A DNA stretch of 64,000 nt. It comes from Galeruca laticollis (Eukaryota > Arthropoda > Insecta > Coleoptera > Chrysomelidae). The notes below the pieces were generated by a model. The model had not been told where the DNA came from and ran no database searches. It saw only the letters and a list, made by a program, of their open reading frames with translations. Positions 22,150 through 33,076 of the stretch are shown piece by piece. The number at the start of each line of letters is the position of its first letter. The stretch's first letter is position 1. A program made the position numbers and the translations under genes. The stretch covers positions 43,454,951-43,518,950 of the forward strand of contig OY998178.1 of NCBI GenBank assembly GCA_963921935.1, read 5' to 3'.

Positions 22150-23452
22150 GGTGCAGTGAGAACAGTCTGCTGGGAATTACCGTCTAGTCAGAGAGTCCTG
22201 GGGAGCTTAGAAGTACTGCCCGCATGCCCTAGCTCGCCACACTTCCGGCATATGATCTTCTTCGGCTTCTTGTCTACTATACTCTTTATCAAGTTGACAA
22301 TCTGGTTCACTATGTTTTTGTCACCTTCTTCTTGCATAGACCTAACTTTGTTGTACAACGAAGCCATCGTGACTGCATCATATTCAAGATGTTCTTGGTC
22401 TGCAGGAGTCGTAGGACGCTTACGCAAACTACGTATTTGTTCTAACTCGCTACAATTACAGCATATGATCTTTTTCGGCTTCTCGTCAACCATTCTCGTT
22501 ATTAAGTTGACGATGTGATCAAATTTGTCTTCGTCACCTTCTTCTTGGATGGTCTTAACTTTGTTATATCCCGAAGTCTTAGTTGCTGATTCATATTCAA
22601 GAGCAGCAGTCAATGCATCGGTTAATATTTTGGGATGGGCAGAAGCGTCCTCTGCATATCGGGTTCACGTAAGCCATCAATAAAGGCCTGGAGTCCAGAC
22701 ATTCCATCATGTTCTCTGGTGCTGATGGACAAGCAGGCTGATATAGTCGGGCAATATCCACTTCGTACTTTTAAAGGGTTTCATCACGTTTCTCCCATCG
22801 GCTCTTCAGCTGGGATTGGGGCAAACGTTCTACATGTTCATGATCATATCGCATGTTCAACTTCTTAAGCTGCTCGAAGTCATCCGTTCCTTCAAGTGGT
22901 ATCGTCTGAAGTACATCTAAGGCATTTCTCTGAAGCGCGATGGTTAAGTTCACTGTCTTCTCCCTATTGGACCAATTGTTCTCTGTAGCTGCTGCTCCAA
23001 ACTGTTTTACATAGTTGGTTCACGACGTCTTATCTTCAAACGTTGGGGCCTTGAATTGAGCTAAACTTCCAATCTATTCTACCTTGCGAAGTATTTCTGC
23101 CCTGCAAGGTTTTATTTGTTCGATCTTATTTTCTCCTGCTGGCGTGTCTTGTGTTCGTAAATCTGTTATCTTTCTCTCTAACTCCTTGATTTTCTCGTCC
23201 ATTGCTATCTTTTTATTCTCTGTTTTCTCTTCATCTTGTTCTCAGCAGCAGCAATGTCATTTTTCAATGATAAGATATGGGCAGAAATATCTTTGTTCAT
23301 AGTTGAAATATTCTCGTTTATGGTAGCAGAAATATCGTTTTTCATAGTAGAAAACTTCTCGTCCATACCAGAAATTAACGAGATTAAGGTGGCATCCTTG
23401 TCTTTGAATAAAAATGTTTCCGGATCAAAGCCTTCACTTTTCAGCGGCATTT
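22150..23452 (-). pseudogene. Gypsy-like gag with duplicated zinc-knuckle region
   Basis: The N-terminus at 23450 (MPLKSEGFDPETFLF) continues into a coiled-coil-like stretch repeating STMKNDI, NISTMNKDI and SLKNDIAAAE. A capsid-like part has ALQRNALDVLQTIP and QLKSRWEKRDETL (22953-22771). The C-terminal region (22613-22188) has two similar ~70-residue units. Each reads NKVRSMQEEGD-like then PKKIICRKCGELGHAGS; the second is a full C-x2-C-x4-H knuckle, while the first (CCNCSELEQIRS) has lost the His. The frame is broken in several places. Confidence 0.75.
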
Positions 23453-23583
23453 AGAGTCTTTTCTCTCTTCTTACCGGACGTTTTCAACTCGCGATTTTTC
23501 CAATTCTGCTCGTAGTTCCGTCACTTTCAGGTCACTTAGTTGCTTAGCCACTCTAACGTAAATATTTATTTATATTATCCCAA

Positions 23584-23758
23584 TGTAACGTTTTCTTATT
23601 TATTGAATAGTTGTTAACGCAACGGGTGGGATAAATGTATACACAATTTCTAATTTATATTAAATATACTAATACACTGTTCACTGTCAATGTTTACTAT
23701 TTCTGCTGTGTTGGCTATGAAATAAAACTGTAGACTAAACTGCGGTTCGTAGGTATTC

Positions 23759-23813
<55 letters not shown>

Positions 23814-25929
23814 CGTATAAATAAAGATAGAAACACTGGTATAAACAGATTAGTTGGAAACTGATTAGAAATTAAAACATTAGACTATATTTTGTTAGAA
23901 TCATAAATATGAGACATTAAAAGTGCTCATATTAACTAAATAAAGTAATACAACTTATGTATATAATTAATAATTTGAGAAGAATCACATAGAATTGACA
24001 AAAAAAACATTACCTGATCATATAACAAAAGCCATAGAGTAAATATCGTCCATCGTATTAAATACCTCATGTCAGAAATAATGATGAACATATAATCTAG
24101 AAAAGAAACATGAATTAATAAATATTCGAAATAAAAAAGGATATTGTTCAATATTATAACACATTGTTTACTAAAAACATATGGGTTAGAATATTTAACG
24201 ATGTAATACCAATACGCTTAGCGACATACGCTAGCGACACACGCTAGCGACAAAATATAGATGTCCATATGTATCAGCGACAAACGTTGAAAGTAGAGTA
24301 ATTCCATAGATGACATGAATAGGAATAACGTAATGTATTTAATCCAATATAATGAACATTAAGAATTAGATTAAGGAATATTAATAAATGTTTTAAAAGA
24401 ATTTATGTTGATGACTAAACACAATTGATAATTATAATAAGAAATTAAACTGAACATTGATATTAAAGACTATTGTATATCGCTTGAGAAAAACTATTCG
24501 TCACATACTAACAAGATGAACTTCAATATTGAATAAACAATTTTAGTGAGATTAATTTTTGTATGTAGGTAAAGATATTAGAATGTTAAGTGAAATCATA
24601 ATTTTGAGTGCGTTAAAAAGAAAAACGGTGATTGGTTTATGTGACATGACAGAAGGAACTTTCAAACAACAACAAGTGTAACAAACATTTTTATGGAGAT
24701 AGTGAGCTGAATTTAAACAAAAGACTAGTTGTTGATTGTTGAAAAAAGTTGAAGAAAAAGGATCGGTGGCTTGGCTTCGTTTCTGGAAGGTTGGGTTTTG
24801 GAAGTGCTCCAGAAATTTTAAGAAATTATCCTCAAATGAGGATAAAAACATAACAAACCATTGATAAAACATTCACATGTACTTACCCAATGATTGTAGC
24901 TGATTTTCCAGAGTGAAAATCATAATTTCACATAACTATTCAACTTTAAAACTTCGGAAGCTGTTTTTCCCGAATCCCGAGAGGCAGATCCTGGTTCCTG
25001 AACACAAGGTCAGTGTATTGTTGTACAACAAGAATTATATAAAACTCAATAACTTCAATCAAATGTTTTCTTTAAAATCTCATGAGTAAAATAGACTTTT
25101 AAATAATGATCGATCTGAAAAAGAATTCAAATTAGAGACTCAATATAGCTATATTCTTAAATAATTTCTCAATGATTAATGGCCAATTTAAATAAATAAA
25201 ATTTAATACTTACGCATTTTTCAAATAAGAAGCTTAAGAAAGATGCATCCAATTCTTTTATGTAATATTTAGACTCTATGTATATAAATTTCATAACTAT
25301 TTCTTGTACCATATTATTTGTGTTTCTGTATGTATAAATTTCCAACATAAATTCTTTTAACTTGTATATAATTTGAAGTACGTTCTATCACACAGCATAT
25401 AAGCTCGCTGGGAAACTGAACAGACCGACGCGTATAACAAATGTTTACTCTAGCGCATCGTCACCTCATATTTTCAAGCATGCGTACAAAACGCCACACG
25501 AAAGAATAAATCAATAATTTCATTTGACCCATACATGGGCGGCGCATAAAATTTTTATAAATAAAATTAAATATTGTTTCCAAGTAAAATGTTTCTTTAT
25601 TTATTTATCAACTGAATTTATTCACAACCTTAAGAACTCAAATAACAAAAGGAATCTCATGCTCTACACATACATAAATTTCAAATGTTCAATCAATTAT
25701 ATTGTTATAACACTCAATTAATTATATATCATTATAATAAATAAACATTATCATAAAGTCATAAATGGCATCCAAAACATGGGCAATTAGACAATTAATA
25801 TCCAGTTATATCATTAAAAATTTAGGATTCAAATCATAGATAAAAACATATATGTTATAGACAAATTTATTCCAGTAAAACTTATATTTATTCACTAACA
25901 AAACAAAAACCTTAATAAAATATTTACGT

Positions 25930-25973
<44 letters not shown>

Positions 25974-25977
25974 CGAG

Positions 25978-26033
<56 letters not shown>

Positions 26034-26204
26034 TGTTTTTTGGAACAATTGGATTCCTGAAATTTCTAGATTGCGGCAAACAATCAACCTTCTTATAAAT
26101 GCTGCTATAAAAATAATCACAAAAATATAGTCCTTCTCAGAAATCAGTGCGATCCCACCAAAATTTTAATTTTTAAATATCTTACTAGACAAGGTTGGCA
26201 CCAG
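23584..26204 (-). repeat. 5' LTR of gypsy-like element, split by insertion
   Basis: 23584-23765 matches the gag-proximal half of the 3' LTR; ~26029-26204 matches the outer half (GGATTCCTG, ATTTTAATTTTTA, GTTGGCACCA). The break corresponds to TTATATTT in the uninterrupted LTR. The inserted DNA is listed separately. Confidence 0.8.
23766..26028. mobile_element. 2.3-kb insertion bordered by (TA)n tracts
   Basis: It starts with a (TA)n tract (23764-23808) and ends with two more (25931-25970 and 25982-26028), separated by GAGCGAG. The interior is AT-rich with no recognisable coding. Its longest frame (24872-24552, minus) has no known motif. Its boundaries are fixed by the split LTR. The class is unknown; (TA)n borders also flank the Penelope-like element at 36.5-39.6 kb. 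Confidence 0.65.
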
Positions 26205-26352
26205 TAAGCGATCTGATATCAATATAATATTACAATTGAAAGGAAAAAGAGTTAGATTTTATATTAATTAGATATTATTTTTCAGATATTGAATCACTTT
26301 CACATGTTTGCTAGTAAACATTGTTCCTAAGCTGTTATTTAACTGGTTTGTT

Positions 26353-26466
26353 CTTATTTGGCGGGTGATACAGTGGGAATTCGATCATAAGATGCTTGAA
26401 CGTAATTTGATCGGCGCAGTTTGGACATTTTGCAACATCCTCAATCATCAAATTGAATGCCGTTAA
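26353..26466 (-). pseudogene. LINE pol C-terminal zinc-finger fragment
   Basis: The minus strand reads EDVAKCPNCADQITFKHLMIEFPLYHPP, with the C-x2-C...H pattern of the terminal CCHC-type finger of Jockey/R1-like LINEs; the last Cys is Phe. Isolated short fragment between the gypsy element and the next TIR. Confidence 0.5.
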
Positions 26467-28526
26467 GAAATTCTTCTAATAAACACAGCCATCACTTATT
26501 TTTTTAATATTCTACATATCGTCGCCTCAGAACCAGACTAGTTTAAGTCCATTTGTTCAAACTTTACAGGAGGAGGTTTTCTAATTTTGAAAACTTCAGG
26601 ACTGTATGCTCATTTCACTTTTTGTCTAACTGTATGTTTTTTTTTTACTTATTATGACAGTTTACTGTTGGATAGTAAACAGCTCAATTGTTAATTTTTT
26701 TGACAATATGAAAAATTGTGAAATTAAAAAAATGTAATTGGGACATAGAATAAATTGAACTTTATATAATAAACGAAGTAGATGCTTACCTCATTCTATG
26801 TCCAGAACTCTTTCATATTTTGAAAAATAAGCAACAATACCATGTCTTCTGAAATAGACTTTAATTCTGAATAATGCTATGAGATACTACCATCAGAACA
26901 TTGAAGAACTTTAACAATAGAAAATAATACAAAATGTTTAGAAATTTGGAATTATGACTTTCCAAAATTGCAAAACTACTGCAGAAAAGTCATTTGATGT
27001 TCTATTTTGTCTTCGGGCAGGCAGGCTGGTGGCTGGTGGCGGCTGTACTGCAGGGCAAGGGATATCTTCTAAAAACTTCTGGGGGAGATCATTCTTCCTG
27101 GTTGTACGTTTCAAAATAGATGTAGAGTGTGGTTCCATTGCATTGAAAGTTAACTTATATTTCACCAAGTGTGAGTTATTTTCATAAGAAATCTGCACTA
27201 AACTTTTATATGGAATGTTAGAAAGAGAAATACGTTGCGACAATGCTTTAGAGTCCAAGAAATATTTTTTTTGCATTTGAACAAGTTTATAAGGCTTCCT
27301 GCTTCGGGTATTTTTCATAGCTCTGTAAATTGCAAGTGGGCTATGCAGTTCCAATTTACTTAAACGCTATGCTTCGCGTCGACTTCCTGCACACAACTAT
27401 GTCCAGGTACTTGAAATTTTTGAACGACGGATTTCATTTGAGGATGCGTCTTCAGAAAATATAATAAAGCTGCAGACATGTGGGAATTTTTATTTTATGG
27501 CACACACGCATCCGACCACAAAATGAATTTGGTAACTTCCGGCCTTATTTCTAAAACTTTTTCTAATAAAATGTATGCTCCTTTTCTTCCGCTCATAAGC
27601 TCATGCCGTACAACGCAGAAACCGTTCTTCTTTCCTACTTCATATCCTGTCAAATTGTATACTGCATACTTCTCCTTGTAGTACTCTTTTGAAATTTGGG
27701 TTTGTGGGCATGTGAGTACACTTTGCATAAAAAACATATGAGAGCTGTAGTCTCATCATCTTTACAGGCTTGTACATCCGTTTTCTTCTCATCTCTAGTT
27801 TTCTGTCTGGCTTCTATGTGTAGTCTGTACTTCTGCTGTAAGTTATCATTCATATTTTCACCTTCCCTTTTTGCTTCATATTCTAAACAAATTTCACACA
27901 AATCTTTCTTTTGTTTGTGGAATTCAATGATAAACTCATAGTTGAATATTTGATAATATATCCATTTTTTGCGGCAGTGAAATTATTTTCTTTACAATAT
28001 TCGACGTATAGTACGTACATTTTAGCCAGAGATAATGTCTTCTTTGAATATTCTTTTGAAGAACTACTTCTACAGTAATGCGAAGGAAAACGAGTGAACA
28101 TATTAATATGATATTTAATCATTTGTCTTTTCTGTTCATTAATCCGCTGCTTTATATCGGAACCTATTTTATCACTTTGAGGAGCTCCTGTTATTCCTTT
28201 ACGCGTATGACTGAAAATACGAGATTCTTATCTGGCTAATGCTTGAGACACCTAAATAAAATCGTTTACAAACACGTATTTTGTAGGTCTTTGTTCTCTG
28301 ACGCAAATTTCTGTTCCTTTTGCGCTCGACAAAAAATCTTTCAGTTGTTTTGTCATATATAATACCATGAGAATGAAAATTTTGTGGGCAACATTTTTCG
28401 ATTGTCATGAAAGTTTGTTGCTTGGCAATTTTTCGAATGACAATTTTAACAAAACCACGATCCGTCAGGCGAGTGGTTTTGGATTAAATGTCATGAGCAA
28501 AATTACCTAAAAGCAACAAACTTGAA

Positions 28527-30021
28527 TACGACAAGAGAAAAATTTTACCTTACAAAATTTTTAATTGAGTGGTATTCGACATGACTATTTCACGAGAGAA
28601 AAACTAAAAAATCATATGTTTAAACGTTTTATTTATCGCAAACTTCAATTATAAAAAGCCAAAAAAAAATAACGTTATGAAAAAAAAATTACTTATTTAT
28701 GTAAAAAGTACAATTATTATAATTGTACGTTGTAGCATTATTTTGCATCATAACCTGTGATGAATTTAAGTTAGAAACTGAGAATTCATTTTCTTTATTT
28801 TTACATCTCTATAAGTTGGAAATGGTGTTTTCCATTTAATTGTAAATATGGTTTCAAAGAATGGGCAGAAGAATGTCCTGTAAGCTTAATTACTTCTTGT
28901 TCGCCAACTCCTTCTTTTGCTAATGCAGATATTGCAGAAGCTCTATGTGAATGATTGGTTATTTTTTTTTGTGTCTATACCAATTGATTCTGCCGATATT
29001 TTCGTTCACTTTGAAATTGTATTAATTCCCAATGGTGAATTTTTGTACCATATTCCTTTCTCCCAATTTGGATGTACTGTTAAAAATAATCTTGTTGTTG
29101 TTAGATAAGGACTGGATTCTCTTCTTCCAATAATTTTTAAAAATAAACGAAAGGGACACAAATTGTTGTTAGCATTATTTCTTACCAGCCACTTACTGTG
29201 TCGTTTTGGAAAAGATTAGATTATATTCTACCCTGCCAGTAAAATTACCTTTATTATCATATTCTTTTTTAAAGTAATCAATATCACAATTAGCAGCTTC
29301 ATTTCCAAGCCATGCTAATTCGAACGAACATAAATGAAAAAACTTCTTTGGTAACCCATCAGGATTATCTTCAGAATAGCTGTCTACCATTTCCATTAAT
29401 TCTTCTTTGGTAAACGCGTTAGAACTTCTTTTTCTGGTTTCAGGTTCAGCCTGAAGCTTTTTACCTTTTTTATCCCTGGCCAATCTAGCAAATTTATAGG
29501 TATTATCTTGAAATGGATCAATTTTGATGTTAAATTCTAGAAAATATTTTTCCTGAACCATTTGAGCAGTCGTATTCCAAAGTGTTTTCACCCTAGCTTC
29601 AGTATAATCAGTTCCATCCCTTTTTTTCATGTTAAAACCATAATCTTGAAGAATTTTTGCTATAACTTGTTCAGAAGTATCCTTTTCTAACGTATAATTA
29701 CGTGCGTCCAGAAACATTCTAAACTGTTCCCACGAAGACTTTTTTGTCTTCATTGTATTTCGCGGTATACTTTGCTTAATTGTTCTATTTCATTTATTGA
29801 ATTATTTCCAAATACTGTATTATTCATGTTAATAATACTTATTTAAATTTTTGAAACAGTTTCAATAATTTTTAGACAGTTAAATAAATAAATAAACAAC
29901 TTAGTTTCCTTAGAAACCACTAAAAAAGATTTTATATTGAATTTTATCACAGAGTGATAGAATTTTATACACATAGATTTGATATATTAAACGTCAATAA
30001 ATTGCCGCGACAAGACAAAAA
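28527..30021 (-). mobile_element. Crypton-type tyrosine-recombinase element
   Basis: Near-identical direct repeats CGACAAGAgAAAAA (28530) and CGACAAGAcAAAAA (30008) bracket the recombinase gene, as expected for Cryptons, which lack TIRs. An 18-bp inverted pair ATGACTATTTCACnAGAG (28581, and inverted 30065-30082) lies at or just outside the edges; its right copy overlaps host-gene coding. Boundaries are approximate. Confidence 0.55.
28805..29753 (-). pseudogene. Crypton tyrosine recombinase (DUF3504-like), damaged
   Basis: An open frame of 186 aa (29753-29193) starts MKTKKSSWEQFRMFLDARN. It contains KTLWNTTAQMVQEKYF, FTKEELMEMVDSYS and, at the first catalytic-Arg position, FELAWLGNEA, where relatives recalled from this family carry Arg (AWRG). 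It ends IFSKTTQ. After a stop, shifted frames give NHSHRASAISALAKEGVGEQE and KLTGHSSAHSLKPYLQLN (28900-28830), i.e. the HxxR, GH and Tyr parts of the active site. It would catalyse DNA strand exchange through a Tyr-DNA intermediate. Arg loss and frameshifts make it inactive. Confidence 0.75.
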
Positions 30022-30254
30022 ATTGCCAGTTCAAAACTTTCAAATTTCGTCAGTTATCAATTTACTCTAGTGAAATAGTCATAAAAATAGGCCTTTTCGC
30101 TGTCACTATTACTACAAAAGTCTTTATGAATTAGCTCTACATCTTCCAAACTAAAATTGTCAAGGAATTTAAAGCAACAATATAAACAGTTCCTCACAGA
30201 AATCTTTCCCACAACAGTATCACCACGGCAGTTTTCATATTCGTGACCACTTTG

Positions 30255-31455
30255 TCTTAATTTTTACTTTTCCGCCCAACCTATCTAATATGCGAGAAAA
30301 GTATTGGTTTATCCACAAAAAAGTTGAAATTTTGAAAAAAAAAATTTGAGTTATTCTTACGTTTCTCATCAAGAAAAACACGAAAAAATGGTTTTTAAAA
30401 AAAATCCTGTGTGTATGTCGTCGTCGTTGTCGTCGGCCACTTTTCGTTACATGTCTTGTTAGCATGATACAGCCTCCGTAGTACAACAAATCACAAATTT
30501 TATGATTGAATATTGTTCAGGACATTCCACAGATGAACCCTATTGATTTTCTACTCACAATAGCCAGTACAACGGGTGCTATGGTACTTGAAGTACGACA
30601 TTTTTGTCATTTTTTGAGAAATTTCAGTTTGTTAGCACGATACAGCCTCCTGAGTGCAAAGAGTTAGAAATTTTATGATTGAATATTATCCAGAACATCT
30701 CGCAGATGAACCTTATTGATTTTCGGCTCACCACAGCCAGTACAACAGGTGCTATGGTACTTTAAGTACGACATTTTTTTCGTTCTTGGAGAAATTTCAG
30801 TTTGTTATCACGATACAGCCTCCGAAGTATATACAAGTGACCAATTTTATGATTGAATATTATTCAGGGCGTCTCAAAGATGAATTATATTGAAATTCAG
30901 CTCACTAAAGCCAGAACAACGAGTGCTGTGGTACTTGAGGTACCATATGTTTCTCATTTTTGGAGAATTCTCAGTTTATTAGCACGATACAGCCTCCAGC
31001 GTGTATACAAGTGACTCATTTCATGATTGAATATTGTTCAAGGCGTCTTATCGATGAACCTTACTGGTTCTTAGCTCACCAGAGCTAGTACAACGGTTGC
31101 TATGGTATCTGAAGTGCCACATTTTTTGTCCTTTTTTGGAGAAATTTCGAGTTGTTAGTACGATACAGCCTCCGGAGTGTAAACTATTGGCCAATTTTAT
31201 AATTGGATATTTTTCAAGGCGTCTCATTTAAGGTGTCTCACAGAGTACCCTATTGATTTTCAGCTGACTATAGCGAGTACAGCGGGTCCTATAAATCCAG
31301 ATATACTGCTTTTTTGTTTACTTCTGGAGAAATTTCGGTTTGTTAACACGATACATCCCCCGAAGTGTATACAAGTGACAATTTTATGATAGAATATTAA
31401 TCAGGGCACCTCACAGATGCGGAAAAGTTAGTTTTAATAATTAAAACCGTTTATT
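30255..31455 (+). mobile_element. Helentron-like element with six tandem monomers, most complete copy
   Basis: The left end TTTTACTTTTCCGCCCAACC is followed by a ~200-bp leader with a GTCGTCGTCG-like block. Six monomers carry GTTAGCACGATACAGCC boxes at 30458, 30631, 30804, 30978, 31154 and 31342 (periods 173, 173, 174, 176, 188). The right end is GCGGAAAAGTTAG, a 7-bp hairpin (GTTTTAA-TAA-TTAAAAC) and CGTTTA. The subterminal inverted repeat ACTTTTCCGC/GCGGAAAAGT plus terminal hairpin plus internal minisatellite is the layout of DINE-1/Helentron non-autonomous elements. It splits exon 3 of the transposase-like gene without an evident duplication. Confidence 0.8.
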
Positions 31456-32223
31456 TGATTATGTTTTCCTTCCATTTTGCAGGATCGCCCTTCCGTTTCT
31501 TTGTTTTTTTAGACGAGGTACCAGTTGTGCTAAAAAATATTAAGCTTTCGTGTTTGTTTCAGGGTTAATGAAAAATGAAAATTCCTGTTTGCTACATTTT
31601 TTGTATTTCCTGGACTATCTGTGACAACTTCCTCATTTTGAATGTCGATTTAATTTTCTGCACTGCCATCATTTTGCGACTCAACGACGAGATTAGAAGA
31701 AATACCATCGACAGCGTAACTAAAACAATTGAAAACAAACATGCATTCTAACCTATAGAACTTTAACAAACGTAACTCACTCATTTGGTGTTTCGCCGAT
31801 TATCGAGGGCTGATATTCGGACCCGGAGTTTTCAAAGGGGTCGGCAAGCGACTTTTCAGATTCACTCATATTAGCCGCAATTTTGCACTGCTTGAATCGT
31901 AAAAAAATTGGACCCAGCACACCAGAACAAACAAGGTGACTGGTCGAACTGTTATGATCAAAATATTTGTTCTATTTTATTCTATGTCCTCACGTGAAGC
32001 TTATTCTCAAGGTTCTGATTGGGTGCTCGGTCATAGACTAATACGGTTCGAACATTAACAAGGTTGAATGGACATATAATAAAACAGGCACCTCTTATTT
32101 AAAAAACCAATTGACGTTTGAGAACATGGAATATACTGGCGGATAGCGTTAAGGACATGGAATAATTTGGCATAAAAATGTTATTTTCAGCAAAAAGTGG
32201 TTCTGAGGCGACGATATTCTAAC

Positions 32224-33076
32224 AGTGATATCAACTTTTTTAAAATATTTATTTGAAGTTGGCCAACGAATGTAACTTAATTTATTCTAAAATTCTAAAA
32301 ACACACTCTTAGACAAAGTCAGTAAGAACGTATTAGTGGGAAAATATACAGGTAACGAGTAACGAATTAGAAATCACGTTGATGGATAGAAAGTTAACTG
32401 TGTCCTTCAATAAATATTGTTGTTTCAAAGAACAATATTATTTCACATTAACGGATAAACGGAGCAAGAAATTAGATCTTGCTCTTGAGAGAAAGCAGAT
32501 CTAACAAGTGTAGAGAGTAGAAATTTCTATATAACAGGTTTAATGGAAAATCTACAATACGATTTAAAAAATTGAATATATAACTGTTTAGCTCAAATCT
32601 CAATTGCATTAGAAGCAAATAATCTGAGAAATATATCGGACTAATTTTCAAGCTTCTATACATATAGGTATAAAAATTTAACATTGTTCCACTCTTAAAT
32701 TATCCCCTAATTTAAGGAGCCAATGATGGCATTATTTGTATGTATTAAAAACTATAAATAAATGTAACCACAACCGACACATTTCCACCCACCCTCATAT
32801 TATTAAGAGTTATTTTATTTATAAATTTCTCAAGAATTGAATGGATTGTATGTTTTGGCGTAGATTCGAATTCTCTTGTCAACTGCGTTGAGTTATTTTC
32901 AATAAATTTCGTTGAAAACGAATTTAGTGCTTTTAACAATCTAAACATAGATTCCTCTTGTTTATATTCATATATTAGCAATAGCTGAACTACGAACTAT
33001 ACGACAGAGTTTCACTGTAAAGAAGATTGATCTGACATAAAAAAATAATCTGCTTCTGAAAAATCGTTGTATGCCG
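32224..33076. other. Non-coding, nothing recognised
   Basis: AT-rich with only short frames lacking motifs. It lies between two DNA transposons. Confidence 0.4.

Larger units (their letters stand above)
19883..26204 (-). mobile_element. Gypsy-like LTR retrotransposon with macro domain; RT deleted, 5' LTR split
   Basis: Direct repeats bound the element: the 3' LTR at 19883-20228, and the 5' LTR at 23584-23765 plus ~26029-26204, separated by an insertion. On the minus strand the LTR starts TGGTGCC and ends TTACA. Between the LTRs, in minus-strand order, are gag (to ~22150), integrase (~22140-20890) and a macro domain (~20881-20400). Protease, reverse transcriptase and RNase H are missing: gag joins directly to the region before the integrase zinc-binding domain. 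LTRs differ at many positions, so the insertion is old. No target duplication could be identified. Confidence 0.83.
26938..31869 (-). pseudogene. Uncharacterised insect transposase-like gene with introns, interrupted
   Basis: Exon 1 is 31869-31781 (MSESEKSLADPFENSGSEY), with donor GTGAGT. Exon 2 starts 31719 after TTTTAG (AVDGISSNLVVE) and has one stop. Exon 3 starts 31529 after TTTTTTAG (SKKTKKRKGDPAKWKENI) and runs into the Helentron-like insertion. Beyond it, 30253-30068 gives RQSGHEYENC and YDYFTR, then a GTAAAT donor. The Crypton sits in the presumed intron, with an acceptor-like TTGTTGCTTTTAG near 28510. Next come FFVERKRNRNLRQR and IRVCKRFYLGV (28408-28199), IKYHINMFTRFPSHYCR (28122 on), CEICLEYEAK (27901 on), YKEKYAVYNLTGYEV with FILWSDACVP (27670-27495), and a C-terminus to 26938. 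Frameshifts separate these blocks. Same family as 1-1192. Confidence 0.7.
26517..32215 (-). mobile_element. Candidate 5.7-kb DNA transposon of the uncharacterised transposase-like family
   Basis: TATCGTCGCCTCAGAACCA at 26517 faces its inverse (TGGTTCTGAGGCGACGATA) ending at 32215. The flanks are ATTCTACA on the left and ATTCTAACA on the right, resembling an 8-9-bp target duplication with one indel. A GGACATAGAATA-like motif recurs near both ends (26741, 26803 inverted, 31979 inverted, 32085, 32126, 32152). The minus-strand transposase-like gene lies between, with its start near 31869 and its end near 26938. A Crypton and a Helentron-like element are nested inside. The TIR match is short, so this remains a candidate. 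Confidence 0.55.

Noticed and set aside
24225..24295. Short GCTAGCGACA-type repeats as an element boundary
   Set aside because: Only three imperfect copies of a ~9-bp word; no flanking structure.
23764..26028. CRISPR-like or regularly spaced array in the TA tracts
   Set aside because: Simple dinucleotide repeats without spacers; eukaryotic context.
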